A DNA stretch of 64,000 bases from Himantopus leucocephalus. Its lineage: Eukaryota > Chordata > Aves > Charadriiformes > Recurvirostridae. Below, piece after piece: positions 15,101 to 27,696 of this stretch (position 1 is its first letter; every line of letters begins with the position of its first letter). Location of the stretch: assembly GCA_003993805.1 (NCBI GenBank), contig RSEF01000002.1, positions 98,970,629 through 99,034,628 on the forward strand. Direction: 5' to 3'. Position numbers and translations under genes: made by a program. The notes beneath the pieces were generated by a model. The model did no database searches and was not told the DNA's origin. It worked only from the letters and a program-made list of their open reading frames with translations.

Positions 15101-18100
15101 CCTTTTCTTGTGAAACCTGAAGCCGTGCAAGGTGAGGATTGCAGGGTGGTGTAAGAGTGAAGATACATCCTGAAAACCACATCCAAGAGACTGAGAGACA
15201 GTGGTGAGGAGCAGGGAGGAAAAGCCAGGTGTGAGAGGTTATGGAATGGGTTCCTAGGGATGGGGGGAGCCTGCAGGTTGAGGAGGATGCTGAGCAATTT
15301 GCTAGAACTCTGAAAGTTCAGGAGCTGGCTGAGAGCAGCTCTGGAAGCAGGGACTTGCCTTTAATGGCAAAGCGGGGAGAGGGAGAAGGTGTATGAACCT
15401 TTGGTCTATTTATTTATTTCTGCTTTGTCTTCCCTTGTCACTTTGAGTTTTCTCTCTTTAACCATTTTTGGGGGAACTGACTAAAAGGAAAATGTCTGGG
15501 CAGTGCCGCCTCAAAGCTGTGGCTGTCTTGATGTACTAAGGGCAAGAGCCACTTGGGCTAGACCCTGTGCTAGCGTCTAGCTTTGATATTTGGTTAGTAG
15601 TTGATGATGCACTCCTTATTCATACCCTTTATGGTCTTCAGGCATTGCCATAGCTTTTGGGTTTTTTTCCCCTCCCTTTGGACTTTATATAATTCTTTTC
15701 CTCAAATTGTTTAATTTTGGCCAGGAATTAAAAAAGATAGACACTGAGCTCCTACTGAACTGCAAAAGGATTTGGACTTCTAATCCATTTCATTGTCTCT
15801 GGAAACCATAGCCTTTGTTTGTATTTTTAGTCTGGCCTTTTTCATTTTGCGTGTATTCTCTAGTTTATTTCCTACTTAATTGTTTCGCTGTTAATTTTAA
15901 TCTCCCTTTTCTGTATAATCACTTCCATAATTGTCCTCACTGTCGTTCAGTCTGAGACTGATCTCACTTCTCTTTAATTCAAAGGCAGTTCTGTTACTGA
16001 GTTTAACATGAGCCTGATCAGCTTCTATTTCAGTAAATGACATTTTCTTGGGGGAAAAAAAAAGTAGAGACAAAAGTTATGAGGCTGAATAGATCCTTGA
16101 AACAAAATTATTTCATACGCTGAAGAAAATTCACCACAACCTTGCCAGAGATTTATTAAGGTAATATTTATAGAACATTTTGCCTCTCCTTCAGTAGGAC
16201 TACAAGACCCCTTATAGAATCAGGAGCAATTGTAATATATTTTACACTACCCATGGATTAATTCTGAAAAATGGTCTGAAATATATTAAGAAATCACTAC
16301 AGGAGATCTCACAGCATGTGAAGAACCACTGTACTTAATTTATGTGAAAACAGCAGGATTCAATTCTCTAATGTTATTGCCACTTACGTTTTACAAGAGC
16401 TGTGCCAGTGCCACACAAATTCTAAAGAATGAGTTAAAAGTTGTAAACACATGTCAAAAAATGTTTGATATAAATGAGAAAAGTATAATTCAAATGGATG
16501 AACTCGTTCTTTGGGGTCTGCCTGTACTCACACTGGGGATTTTGCCATCGTTAATAGATCAAGCCCAAGTGAAAACTTGTTGAGATGACACACTTTTGTT
16601 CATCATAATTATCCTTTACGTTCCAAGTTTGCCAAGAAAAATAGAAGGTGCTTAATTTTCAGCTCATGAGTAGTCCATAGAAATCAACAGATTTGTCTAC
16701 TTAAAGATAATTGTGCTCTCCAGGGCTAAACCCACAGCACGGTTTATTCTCGTGTTTGTCACTTCTATGTGCCTAAGATGCCACCAAGCCGCTCAGCACT
16801 AATGTTCAGCTGCAACCTAACCCTGTGGGCGCTGCAGCTTCCAACCCAGTGCGTTTGCAAAACTGGCTAATTATTGATATTCCCAAAATGAATCAGTCTG
16901 AGTCTCATAAACTAAGTTGGAGAGTGTCAAGTCCTATAAAAAAAAGATTTGAAAGATTTTATTTAAAAGAAACTATTAAAATTAAGGTGTTGAGATGGTA
17001 AAAATGATGCTTTCAATAATCTGAGTGATTCCTCTGCAGGAACATAATCTAAATGTTTTGCTAACTGAAGAAGAAATTGTTAAAGAACCCAGATGTTTCA
17101 CTATCCCATTCAAATAACTGTTGTTAAAAAAAAAAATAGTAGTCACCTGGAGAGGTGATAAGAACTTTGCAACTTTTAATGCAACATATGGAACTTCTTT
17201 GTGCTGATATTTGGGTTTCTTTATTCTTCATTCAGAGTCTTTAATCCCATTTTCTTATTTTTTTGCTTGATATTGGCAAAGTGAATTAGAATAGCAAATT
17301 TAAAGCTGCAATAAAAAAAAAAGAGAAGTGCAGGAAATTCAGTACAGAGGGTTGGTGGGTTTTTTTCAGCTTAACAGAGGAGTAAAATACATCACTTTCT
17401 TGATCAACTGCATTTGAAATTTTTATTATTGCTTTCTTGAGCTCAGTACCTTCCCAGGCATTCCTCGTCAGTTCGTCACTGTGTGGTCTTGTGAATGCAT
17501 ATGCAGTGGTGGTCAAATATGGGAAAATAACAGAACTTCTTCAAAAGTGAAACTTTTACCTTTCATCAGTTCAGTCCATCTTCCAAGATAACCTTATTTT
17601 ATAATTTTATATAGAATTGTAATTGTATTAAAATAAATTATTTAAAATAAATTCAAATAATATTGGTGTTTATCTGAAAGTTAACAGTACCTAAAATAAT
17701 GGTTTTGTTTGTAAGCTTCATTCTTAGAGTATATAAACAAGGAGAGACTTCTTTGTTCAGAATGTTACTGATGCTTTCACCACTTACTAATTTCCCTTTA
17801 CTAACTTATTGTTCACAATTAGATGGCTTCTTTTATTAATAATGAGTTGTAATATCAAAGAACTTCGTAGGTCTGTTACACAGATATATAAATAGTAACC
17901 ACTTCACTATTCACATAACAAGATGGTGGGAAAGGTGCTGACAGATTTGTGTGAAGGTATCAAACAACAGCATTCAAAACGTAGGCTAGCCAGCTAAAGC
18001 TCAAGGTTGAGAGGAAATATGAGTCAAATGGACGTAACTGTATATAAGGCTGTTAAGCCATCAGTGCTTATTATATGATGGAAGAATAGTCTGACTTAAA

Positions 18101-21100
18101 GAAATAAAAGATCTTTAACACCTTATGGATAGGTTTAAAACAGAGACTTTTTGTCACAAAGGGAAGTTGAAAAGAAATGCTCCTACAAGATGTCAGAAAC
18201 ATCCTTTTCATGAATGCGGTGACTTTTTAGCTGAACCTTACAACATTTGTTTGAACAGTAATATTTGACAAAGGTGATTTTTTTTTTTTTTGTTTTAAAT
18301 AAACATCATATCTGTTTCAGTCTGGACAATGATGCAGAATGGTCTGTTGCTTTGTGGAGACACTTTCAGCGTTTGGTGGTCATCAAATGTGTTGTCCACT
18401 AAATAAAAGATTTCTAGCTTTTTCAGCTGTCACGATTAATGCACCTGTAAGAGCTTCTATCAGGTAACTTATAAAAAGCACAAATTCCAATCGTGGGTGC
18501 ATACGTAGTATTTTCAAAAATGGACCCTAAACCAAAATAGCGTAGGAAGTACAAAGAAAAGAGGACTAGGAAACTGCATTTTAGCATCTGCATAGACACA
18601 CTTGATTGTTGTATACCAAATAATATTATCTCCTTTGACACTTACAAGTTGTCTTTGAATGATAGAAAACAAAAAATTTGTGGGAGATATTCAATTAGTC
18701 AAAACATCTTAATCAAAAAAAGAAGTAACCAAGAAATATAAGCAGATAATTGAAGGTATATCCTAAAATTCAGTGAAGGCATGAGGAATTTCATGACCTA
18801 ACATTTTAAGAGAAAGATAAACAGTAAGTATTTTTACAAATTATCCTTCTATAGGAGCATAGGAATGTTTTCAGGTTTTTTGTCTCATTTGAAATAGGGA
18901 TTTGAATGCAAGTTTCCCATCATCTAAGGAGATGCCTTTCCTTTTCATCTGGTGGGTAGGGGGGCGAGGGTGATCTTCCTCAGCCTCTTCTGTCGAAACG
19001 TATTAACAACTTCCAACATGAGAGAATTACTGATCAATTATATGACATCATGGTCACGCTCTCCAATTATTGCTGTTATTTTTATTATGCTCTTTCAACT
19101 GAGTGAGATTTGAAGGTGTAATACATTTAAGAATATAAATGGGCTGATATATGAATTTCAGAGGCTTTTGCTGTTTTCTAAATTTTTCATTTTGCTGGCT
19201 GCATTAATGAATTATAGCAGACAAATTCGAGGTCATTTTCTTCAAAATTAAAAATTTATTTTCATCTGAAACTTACTGTCTCGTTCTTAGCAACAGTGAT
19301 CTCATTTTGACAAAATCTCCTGTTATGTTTAAGCTAGAATGTTTCCAATATACCCAATAGTTATAGTATTATAATTTGCGCAATCCAGATGAGGAATACA
19401 TAAAACTTTTTCAACCTAACATGCTAGAAATAACATTTTTCTGAATATCGGGTTAGAAACATATTATGAGCGTAATTGAATTTATTACTTTTCCCAAGAG
19501 GCAATTACTGTTTCAGTGAGAACAAAACAGGGTCTTATTAGAGACATGAAAATACCATGTATCTGTTTGCCAAATATATCACTAAACTGTACACAAAAGA
19601 GCTGAATACTTATTAATAGCAGCAAAAAGATTGAATGCTAAGTATGGTTATCACAGCTCAATTGATGTGAAGTGAAAAAAAGATGTAACTGGCTAATACG
19701 AACACGTTGATATGAAACATATATTTTAAATCAGTCAGAGTTGATCTAACTGTGGTTTTACTTAAGTTATTAGCATAATGTATGATAATGAATAACGAGC
19801 AAAGACTTGAAAAAGTATTTAAGTTAAAAATAATACTTTACTGACTTAAATATCTATTTCCTTTTTTTTTTTTTTTGGTTGTGGGTTTCTTTTTCAATGC
19901 TGCATTCAAGAATGTCACAAAGTGGCAAATCTCACGTGGTTTGAATCTGATCACAGTCGGTTTACTGGTTTTATTAATAGCAAGATTAACCAGCAATCAG
20001 TGAACTATACATTCAGGGTCAGTATCAGCAATGCAACACATAAGCCACAACATTAGATGCTGATAAGATGTTAATATGTACATGCAAATATCTAAATGGT
20101 CTTTTATACGTAATCCCAATGTTTTCTAATAGATGCACACGCTGAGTTACATGTGGACACCTCCCGCTCACAGGACGTATGGGTTACCAGCACACCCTTT
20201 CTTCTGGGGGTGCAGGTTCCCCTATACACACCCATCCTGTAAGAGATGCAACCTGGTAATGCGGTCTCCCTTTTTGACAGCCCGCACAGGTGGAGTCTGT
20301 AGAGCAAGGAGGAGATTGTTCCTCCTCCTTGTGATTTCTCAGGCTCTCAGATTCAGCTGTAGGCTTCCAGCTCCCTGCTGTGCCTCTTGCATGGTCTTCC
20401 ACCTCTGTAGGTCCCTCTTCGGGGAAGAAAATTGTCTGTTCAGGGCAGAAAAGCTTTCAAACAGCCAGACCTCCAGGGTAACAAAAAGAGAAACTTTCAA
20501 GGAATTAGAGAAGGTTGTGCAGAGATGTCATTGTCTTAGCTGAAACCAGTCTGAAAGCGAGGACCTACCTACAAGGATGCTATGGGCAGGTGAGGAACTG
20601 CACAAAAAGCTTTTGTAACTTGTGTTCTGTCCTCCCTGGTCAATCTGAGGTTTTTCTATTTAAAGAAAAAAAAAGAAGTAGTCATTCTAGTTTTTAATCT
20701 GAAGGCATCATGTCTTTTTTAGTTTAAAAATATTTTGGTTTTCTCTGGGAAGATCACTATAAGGAAAATGTCTAGATAGGTCTATGCCGAAGCTGTGGTC
20801 AGCTCAGGGTCCCATTACTCCATCGTTGTCTGTAAGGTCACCATCTCCTTTTTCTTAGGCCCATATTGCAGGTATTATCTTTATTTCAGGTCTCGTCCCC
20901 GAGGCCTACCCACCAATGTCTTGCCATTTTTCCCTATATGATAATTTTAAGGTCACTTTTTCTTATCTTTCCAGAATGCACAGGGTCTGCATTAAGTGAT
21001 GTATAGCTCACATAGTACCATTTCCTCTTATTTAGTCTGAATAGCATCTCTACTTCTTCTTTTCTGTTCGAAATGTTGCTGTTAATATTAGTGCCCTGGG

Positions 21101-21459
21101 TACTTTTTATAGTCTCCATCTCTTGGTTTCCTCCGCTAGTTCCTTCCTCTGTCTGCACAGAACACAATAAAAGTGGAAAAAAATGCACAACATTGTAACT
21201 GAGTTGTGTTTTTATATATGGAAACGATTGTTAATTCAGCATCCAGATTTGTTATACTTGGGAGAGGGGATGGAGGGAGGAGGAGAAAAGCAAGAAAGCA
21301 ATGAATGAGACAATTCTGAAATACCAATATTTTCATGAAGTTGTTTGAATATTTTTTTCTCAAGATATTGAGGAAAAAAATTGGCTGAAATGATGATATC
21401 CACATTGTCTACTGAAAATTAAATGGCTTTGTCTTTTTTTTATATGTATATATTTTTAG
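9199..21459 (+). other. GABBR2: GABBR2 intron between TM2 and TM3 exons (12.26 kb)
   Basis: A phase-0 GT-AG intron running from GTAAGT to TTTTTAG. It is AT-rich with scattered T-runs (near 11483, 11976, 18279 and 19863). I recognise no CR1 or other transposable element in it, in contrast to the two introns that follow. A GC-richer patch lies at about 20120-20480, with no recognisable coding or repeat identity. Short open frames along the intron have no detectable domain, splice structure or family resemblance and are treated as noise. Confidence 0.9.
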
Positions 21460-21603
<144 letters not shown>

Positions 21604-23256
21604 TAATATAATTTTCTAACTGTTCTGCTACATTTCCTGGATGGCCATACTTGAGCTGACTCCGTGTGTCACATTCAAAGATCCTGAACAGCCTGATATT
21701 GGGGCTTTCTTGGTCTCCTCTTTAGTCTCTGAGAGTTGGAGTCAAGCTTCAACCCTTCAGTCTTTATAATGAGAGGTGGACAGTGGAGACAGCTGTAAAC
21801 TGTCGAAGCGAATTTGGATCCTCGCTCTTATTTAGTATGTTGTTTCAGCATCCAGAGGTCTCCTTCCGGGACATTCACAGCTGTTATGAAATGTTTTTTG
21901 AATTTGTCTGTTTGGGATACAGGTATTACACACAAGTTTCTGATGGGTTGGTAGGAGGAGACAAGAGAGCTTGCTGCTTGTACAGATTTCTATTCCCAAT
22001 TTTGATTGAAATTGCATAAGCTTACCACAAGACTGATCAGAATTGAACCACAGAAGTCATCTCCAGCATTTTTGGTACAGAACATTTTCTGTAAACAATT
22101 AGGTTCTGCTTAGCAGTAGTACAACACTTCATGTTTATATTGTTCATTTGATATTTTTCCTGTGGAGCTTCTTTCTGCAGATGAAGGTCTTTTAATCAGA
22201 TGGTTTTATTTAAAAATGGGAAAACTAGTGAATAGAAATCATTTTGATGGAAAAAACATTAAGAGAAATGTGCATGAAACAGAGACAAAATTAATATTAT
22301 TATAGAGTGAAAAGTAGTGCCAAATGCAGTTCCTATATGCAGCTGAATAGATTTATTCTAATAAGTGGTAAAGAGTCATTTACACCCAAAATAAGTAGAA
22401 CAAGATTCCTTTGACAGATTCTTCTATTTTTTTTCCTTCTGTGTGTGGTCCTGGAAGAGCTGTGTTATTAATTTTTTGTTAGTACTATGTTATTTTTTCT
22501 ACAGTCTCAACATGTAGGGAGTTGCTGTCACCACAAGATACACCTTTCCCTAAAAAGGTTTGGGCTTTAGATAGACAGAGAGAAAGTTAACTCAGTTTCT
22601 GAGAGGATTTATGTCTCAGGTTATTAAGGAAGTACATGCCGTGGCTGGATCTGGACCCAGCACTCTGGCATCTTAGCAACGCCAACACCTAGTCCTTCCC
22701 TCTACTATTAGGTCAAGTCAGGTTTGCTTAAATGTTTGTTAATTACATCCCAAATATCATTCAATTAAAAAAAAATGATGAAAAGTAAATAACAAATACC
22801 ATAAAACTAACTAAAATTATGAGAAATTTCTGTACCAGAAACAGGATACTCTGTATGGAGGGAAGTGGAGACCCTTTCTGCACCTGTGCAAAGAGCCCAC
22901 TGTAATATATATATCAGTTTATGCTACAAGAGTCCTGTATATATTTTTCAAGGATCTTACACTTCCTGTATTAAAGATTTTTAAACAAAGCTGAGCCAGT
23001 ATTTTACCTTCTTGAAAAATGAAATTTTATATTGCAAATACGTTTTCAGCTATATTCATGCAAATCTTTGTAAATTAGTGAAGTTATATAAGATACTGCC
23101 AGTGTAATGCATAAAACCATTTACTTAATAACTGTTATTATCCTGAGAATTTTATCATTTCTACAATACATGGTGTTCCAAATAGTAATGAACAGGTAGT
23201 TCAATGGACTGTTGTGAAGTATTTGCTTTATTGTTTTTTAGAAAACATTTCATTTT

Positions 23257-23360
23257 CATAGAATCATAGAATGACAGAATATTTGGGTTGGAAGGGACCT
23301 TTCAAGGTCATCTAGTCCCCCCGCAACAAGCAGGGACATCTTCAACTAGATCATTTTAGA
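23257..23360 (-). mobile_element. CR1 LINE 3' fragment, antisense
   Basis: It begins with CATAGAATCATAGAATG, the reverse complement of the CR1 terminal octamer repeat. The familiar antisense CR1 3' UTR follows (GGGTTGGAAGGGACCTTTCAAGG, then a diverged AGTCC... stretch). Only about 100 bp remain, so this is a strongly 5'-truncated copy. The right boundary is approximate because similarity fades into AT-rich sequence. It has no coding capacity. Confidence 0.85.
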
Positions 23361-26070
23361 GCTTCAAGTTGCTACTCAATATTAAATCTAACTGTCTGTT
23401 AATTAAACATAATCCTCAAATTCTATACGGTGCCTGTTCTTCAACAGGCCAATCAGCAACTGCAAATTGTAATTGTTTATTCACAGCTGGATGTTAAAAA
23501 TGGTTTAAGATCAGTTAAAAAGACACTGACTGGTATAAGAGAGATAAACTTTCAGACATCTGGATGCTGACCAATGAGATGCTTCGCTTTGAGTGATACT
23601 GGAAACATCAAGGCTATTAGGGCACCTTATTTAGGATTTTGGTATTAAGTAAATAATGTATTTCTGTTCTGTAAACTTTAAAGAACGTCCATTCCGCAAA
23701 ATTATCTTGGTTTGCTTTATTTGGACATCCCACTCGAGAACACAAGCATGAATCATAAAAGGCGACAGTTTTCTTAAGGCAAAACAAATCAGCTATCCAT
23801 GGTAAATGTTTACTAATCATACATTTTCTGTCTTTGATTTGGCAGGATAGATAAAACTGTTTTTAAGAGTTGATTCAAAAACATGGCACTCTAGTTTTCT
23901 TACAAGAAGGACATTTCCATTGTCAGTAGATGTAGTTTAGAGGCAAAGCATTTTGTATCTATGGAAGCATAGATAGTACAAATTTTCACAAATAATATCT
24001 AAACTGACAAAAAACCCAAAGGTAGTGCTGCACATAAAAACAAGGTCATGTTTTCTGAATTAGTTGTGCCATGACAGAATAGACTGGTATTTCAATACAA
24101 GGAGTACAAAGTTCTAAAATTATTTAAATACTGTGGATCCTATTCATTTATGATCTCTTCAGTTTCCACCTGCATATAAGTATGCCCATAAAATCTGATG
24201 TATAGGTATATCGCATTTGCCTGTCGTCCTGAATATTGACATCAGGAAAATTTTCCAAAATGAATTTTTTTTACAAAGTGGAAGAATCCCTCAAGATTTT
24301 GAAAATATTGGCTCATTCATTTCATAGAAGTAGGCATTAATTAAGGATAGAAGAATATAATGAGTGAATCTATTTATCATCATCAGATAGGGCAAGCTTG
24401 CTTCCAAACTTTTACTGGACACTTAGGTCTACAACATGGCTTTGAGAACAGATGAATTGATTTCTGTCTCATTGTGAAAATAGGTAGAATTTTAAATAAT
24501 AATACACTATAGCTCTGTTTTAGTGCAGTGGAGAGTGGAACCAAATGATTTAGAGTGTCTTGAATTAGGTGAAGATTTTTGTTAACTTCTGTTTATAAAG
24601 CTCTCAAAAATCTCTTTTATTTTCACCCATTTATGTATCCACTTCTTTGTTATTGGAAAAAAACAATAAAATACAGAGTACAGTCATTCTTCTATCAGGC
24701 TGCTGACAAATTTTTCAGGATTCCCAGAGCTCTGTTACCATCTTTGATCTTGCTAGGGCTCAAAGGAAACAAATTAAAAATGTATTAATTTTAGCTGGAT
24801 CTGAAACAGAGGGGTGCAAGGGAATCAATTTTTGTCAAATGGAAATGACAAAATCAGTAGGGGGGAATAAATAATTTTTGAGTTTTAAAAAGGTTAGTAG
24901 AGATAATGGAAAGTAGAATAAAGTTAGTATTAAAAATAACTGTAATATTTCTAATTGAGGTGCAGTACTGTTTTTTATAAGTCCCCTTTCTGTTGGTTTG
25001 GACAGTAGAATATCTTCTGCTTAGTGAGAGGTGGGGAATGCTTTTATGGTTCCCTTGCCAGCAGAAGAGGACTGGCAGTGGATAAGAGGAGGGAGAGGAG
25101 AATATCAGCAGCAGGAGAGCATGTGATGACCTGGGGAAGCTTTAGGTAGAGAACCTTTTGAAGAAGACAGCCCTTCTGGTAAAATTTAGAAGGTTGTGAA
25201 ACTGTCTTTTTTGATGGGAACTGCACTGTCATAGTTTTTAGGGGGCATTAAAGCAGTCCTGCATAGTGACTGCTCCTGCACAACTCCAATATGTGAAATA
25301 AAGACCATTCACTTCTGGCAAATACCAGAATAGTAACTAATTCAAAGCAGTGGTTTTTGAAGCCTCCATAAGCTTTCTGTATTCTGCTCCTACAAATACA
25401 AGTGTTTGACCGTTTGTAGGTGAATACAATAAAGCATGATGATCTAGGTCACGATATTGCTTGTTGCAGTTCATATTTGAAAGTACAATACTTGGTTACC
25501 ATTGCGATGATAAGCTTGTCTCACCCTTAACATAGTACATTCTACCTCTGTCTCTTCGTTCTTAATCCTTTATCTGTGGCATCAGGGGAGGGATGTTTTA
25601 GGTTTAATTTTTAATGAAAATATTGTCAATGTATTCAGTTATTACTACCATTGTAGACTTCTGGTGGTGTATGTCTTTATATTGACAATGTTGTTACAAG
25701 TTAAACACAGAATATAATTGCACACAGGCTGTATAACAGCATCTTCTCTTAAGACTTGTGCTTCTAAACTTTGCCAACATTATTCTAGTCACTGATGATA
25801 TTTCATAAGCTTTTCTCTGTTCTTAAATTTACTTTATGATTGTAACGTTCTCACAGATGAGACAGGGTTACAGAGCTTAACAAGTATTGAGGAAAGCTAT
25901 CAGTACTATCCCAGGGTTAGAAAATTACAACCAACCACAAGAGACAAAAATGACTTACAAGTCCACCTTGACTTAGCTATTATGCCTGTCAGGCTGCAGT
26001 CTGGCAAACTTATTCTCTTACATTCAGCCTACGAGTCCTTAAAAGATTTCTGAAGAGACCTGTGGTCTTC

Positions 26071-26274
26071 AGCGCTGGAGCGTGTCCAGAGAAGGGCTAC
26101 GAAGCTGGTGAGGAGTNNNNNNNNNNNNNNNNNNNNNNNNNNNNNNNNNNNNNNNNNNNNNNNNNNNNNNNNNNNNNNNNNNNNNNNNNNNNNNNNNNNN
26201 NNNNNNNNNNNNNNNNGTTGGACTAGATGATGTCCAGAGGTTCCTTCCAACCCTGACCATTCTGTGATTCTGTA
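26071..26274 (+). mobile_element. CR1 LINE fragment, sense, interrupted by gap
   Basis: The left part (GCTGGAGCGTGTCCAGAGAAGG...) matches the ORF2 region of CR1 that encodes the ERVQR-type peptide. After the N gap, the right part (GTTGGACTAGATGATGTCC...TTCCTTCCAACCCTGACC) is the 3' UTR, and it ends in ATTCTGTGATTCTGT octamers at 26259-26273. The missing interior of a standard CR1 is a few hundred bases, so the 100-N gap probably does not show the true length. Confidence 0.88.
26117..26216. other. Assembly gap (100 N) inside a CR1 copy
   Basis: Exactly 100 N. Both flanks belong to the same CR1 copy in the same orientation, so the gap was most likely caused by the repeat itself during assembly. 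By comparison with the other copies here, the gap should hold the C-terminal coding part of CR1 ORF2. Confidence 0.97.
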
Positions 26275-26279
26275 ATAGG

Positions 26280-26640
26280 GAAGAGATTTGGGTTACAGAC
26301 TGGGAGAAGGAGTTGAGAAGGGAGACTGAATTTGGATAAGAATTCCCAGAGAATTAAAATAAGATTGAGAGCCAGCAAAGAGTTGAACGGGGCGGGGAGG
26401 GCTGTAGGAAGTGGTCAAGAAAGCTAAGCAGAGGTGGAGCGCAGAACCTGAGTTTGGGATTCAAGTGGCAAACTCCAGTTGAGGGACTAGGTCTGGTTTA
26501 AAATTAGATTAAGATCGAAATTTAGACACAAGATGACAGGCCTGAAAAGTAGGAACATAGACTGGGAAAGGAAAATAGGAGTGGAAAAGGAATAAGAGGC
26601 AAGAAAAAGATGAAATTAGGACAGACTGGAATGGTTGCAC
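26280..26640 (+). other. Purine-rich stretch, unidentified
   Basis: About 360 bp directly downstream of the CR1 tail are strongly biased to A and G on the + strand, with recurring words such as GGGAAG, GAGAA, AAGAGG and CTGGGAAAGG. It is not a simple microsatellite and I cannot match it to a known family. It could be a decayed minisatellite or an old repeat. No open reading frame of note is present. Confidence 0.4.
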
Positions 26641-27464
26641 AGAAGTGTGGGCAGAGCATAAAAATTGAACAGAGGATTTTAGAGTTTCACTGTCTTTTTT
26701 CTATTACTATGTGTCTGTAAAACCTACAGGCAAAATATGTGCCTTGTCTTCCTGCTATGCTGTTGTACAGCTCATGATAGCTGCTAGTTGGTCTTTTAGC
26801 TCAAGCTGATGAGGTGTGCAAAGATCTAAAGGTTCCTTTCGCTGATGCGTGCAGCTCTATCTATAATTGAATTCTCTTTCTTTTCATTTTCTTTAAAAAG
26901 AATGGGCTCATGAAAATGTTAAAAGGCTTATGTTGTGGCTAAAAAGTCAATCACTGAAAACCTACAGCTTGCTAAGATCTCTACGATGTACATTTGTTCC
27001 CCCATGTGCATTATTAGGACACCAGTGCAGCCTTAGTTTTCTACAGGATGCCAGTGTCATGGAACAGACACAGTGACTCTGCTCCGGGTGTGCAGTAGGG
27101 CTGTATAATAAAAAGAGGCAGTTTTCCGTTGGAAACTTTTTCACTTAAAACACAAAAAAAATACGTAATGAAAAAGGCAGTAGGACTTCGGAGAAAGGTG
27201 GTCTCATGTATAAGACAGTTACGTGCCAACATGGAGAAAAATAATTAATTGCCAAAATTATTTGTTATGCTTTAGAAATCTCTCTGAGCACAGTTTTCAG
27301 AGGAGGATAGCACTTGTTTTTGAGGGGCACATTTATTGCCTGAGTGAAGCAGAGCAGGAATTCTCAAAGTTTTTATCTCGTTCCCTTCCCAGTCCATTCT
27401 TAATACAAATTCGTCCAACCCACCTCCCTAATTTGCATACTTAACGGCCCATGAACTGAGACTC

Positions 27465-27696
27465 AGGGAAGACGGGAAGGGGTAAGAGGCCGTCCGTGCT
27501 TTCTGGGGATCGGGGCACAGGGGTTTCTCTGAGCAGCCCCTGGTCCTGACCCCTCCTGTGGCGGTGGGCAGTGGCAGGCTGGGTGCTCTCACCCCCTGGT
27601 ACCAGCTGCAGGGAAGCTGGCAGTACCTGCAGTTGCACAGAGTGTCCCTGGAGTGAAAAAAAAAAAAANAAAAAAAAAAAAAAAAAAGAGGGAAGA
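27465..27696 (+). other. GC-rich block ending in poly(A), possible retroposed sequence
   Basis: About 190 bp of GC-rich sequence (27475-27655) sits in AT-rich intron and ends abruptly in an A tract of about 31 positions (27657-27687, with one N at 27669). The 8-mer AGGGAAGA occurs just before the block (27465-27472) and just after the A tract (27689-27696), which could be a short target-site duplication. I see no AATAAA signal upstream of the tract and do not recognise a parent gene. A chance GC-rich patch beside a poly(A) microsatellite is an equally simple reading. Confidence 0.35.

Noticed and set aside
15460..20830. Similar words (AAGGAAAATGTCT ... AAGCTGTGG) near 15486 and 20760
   Set aside because: The resemblance covers only about 40 bp and does not extend on either side, so it is not enough to call a dispersed repeat.
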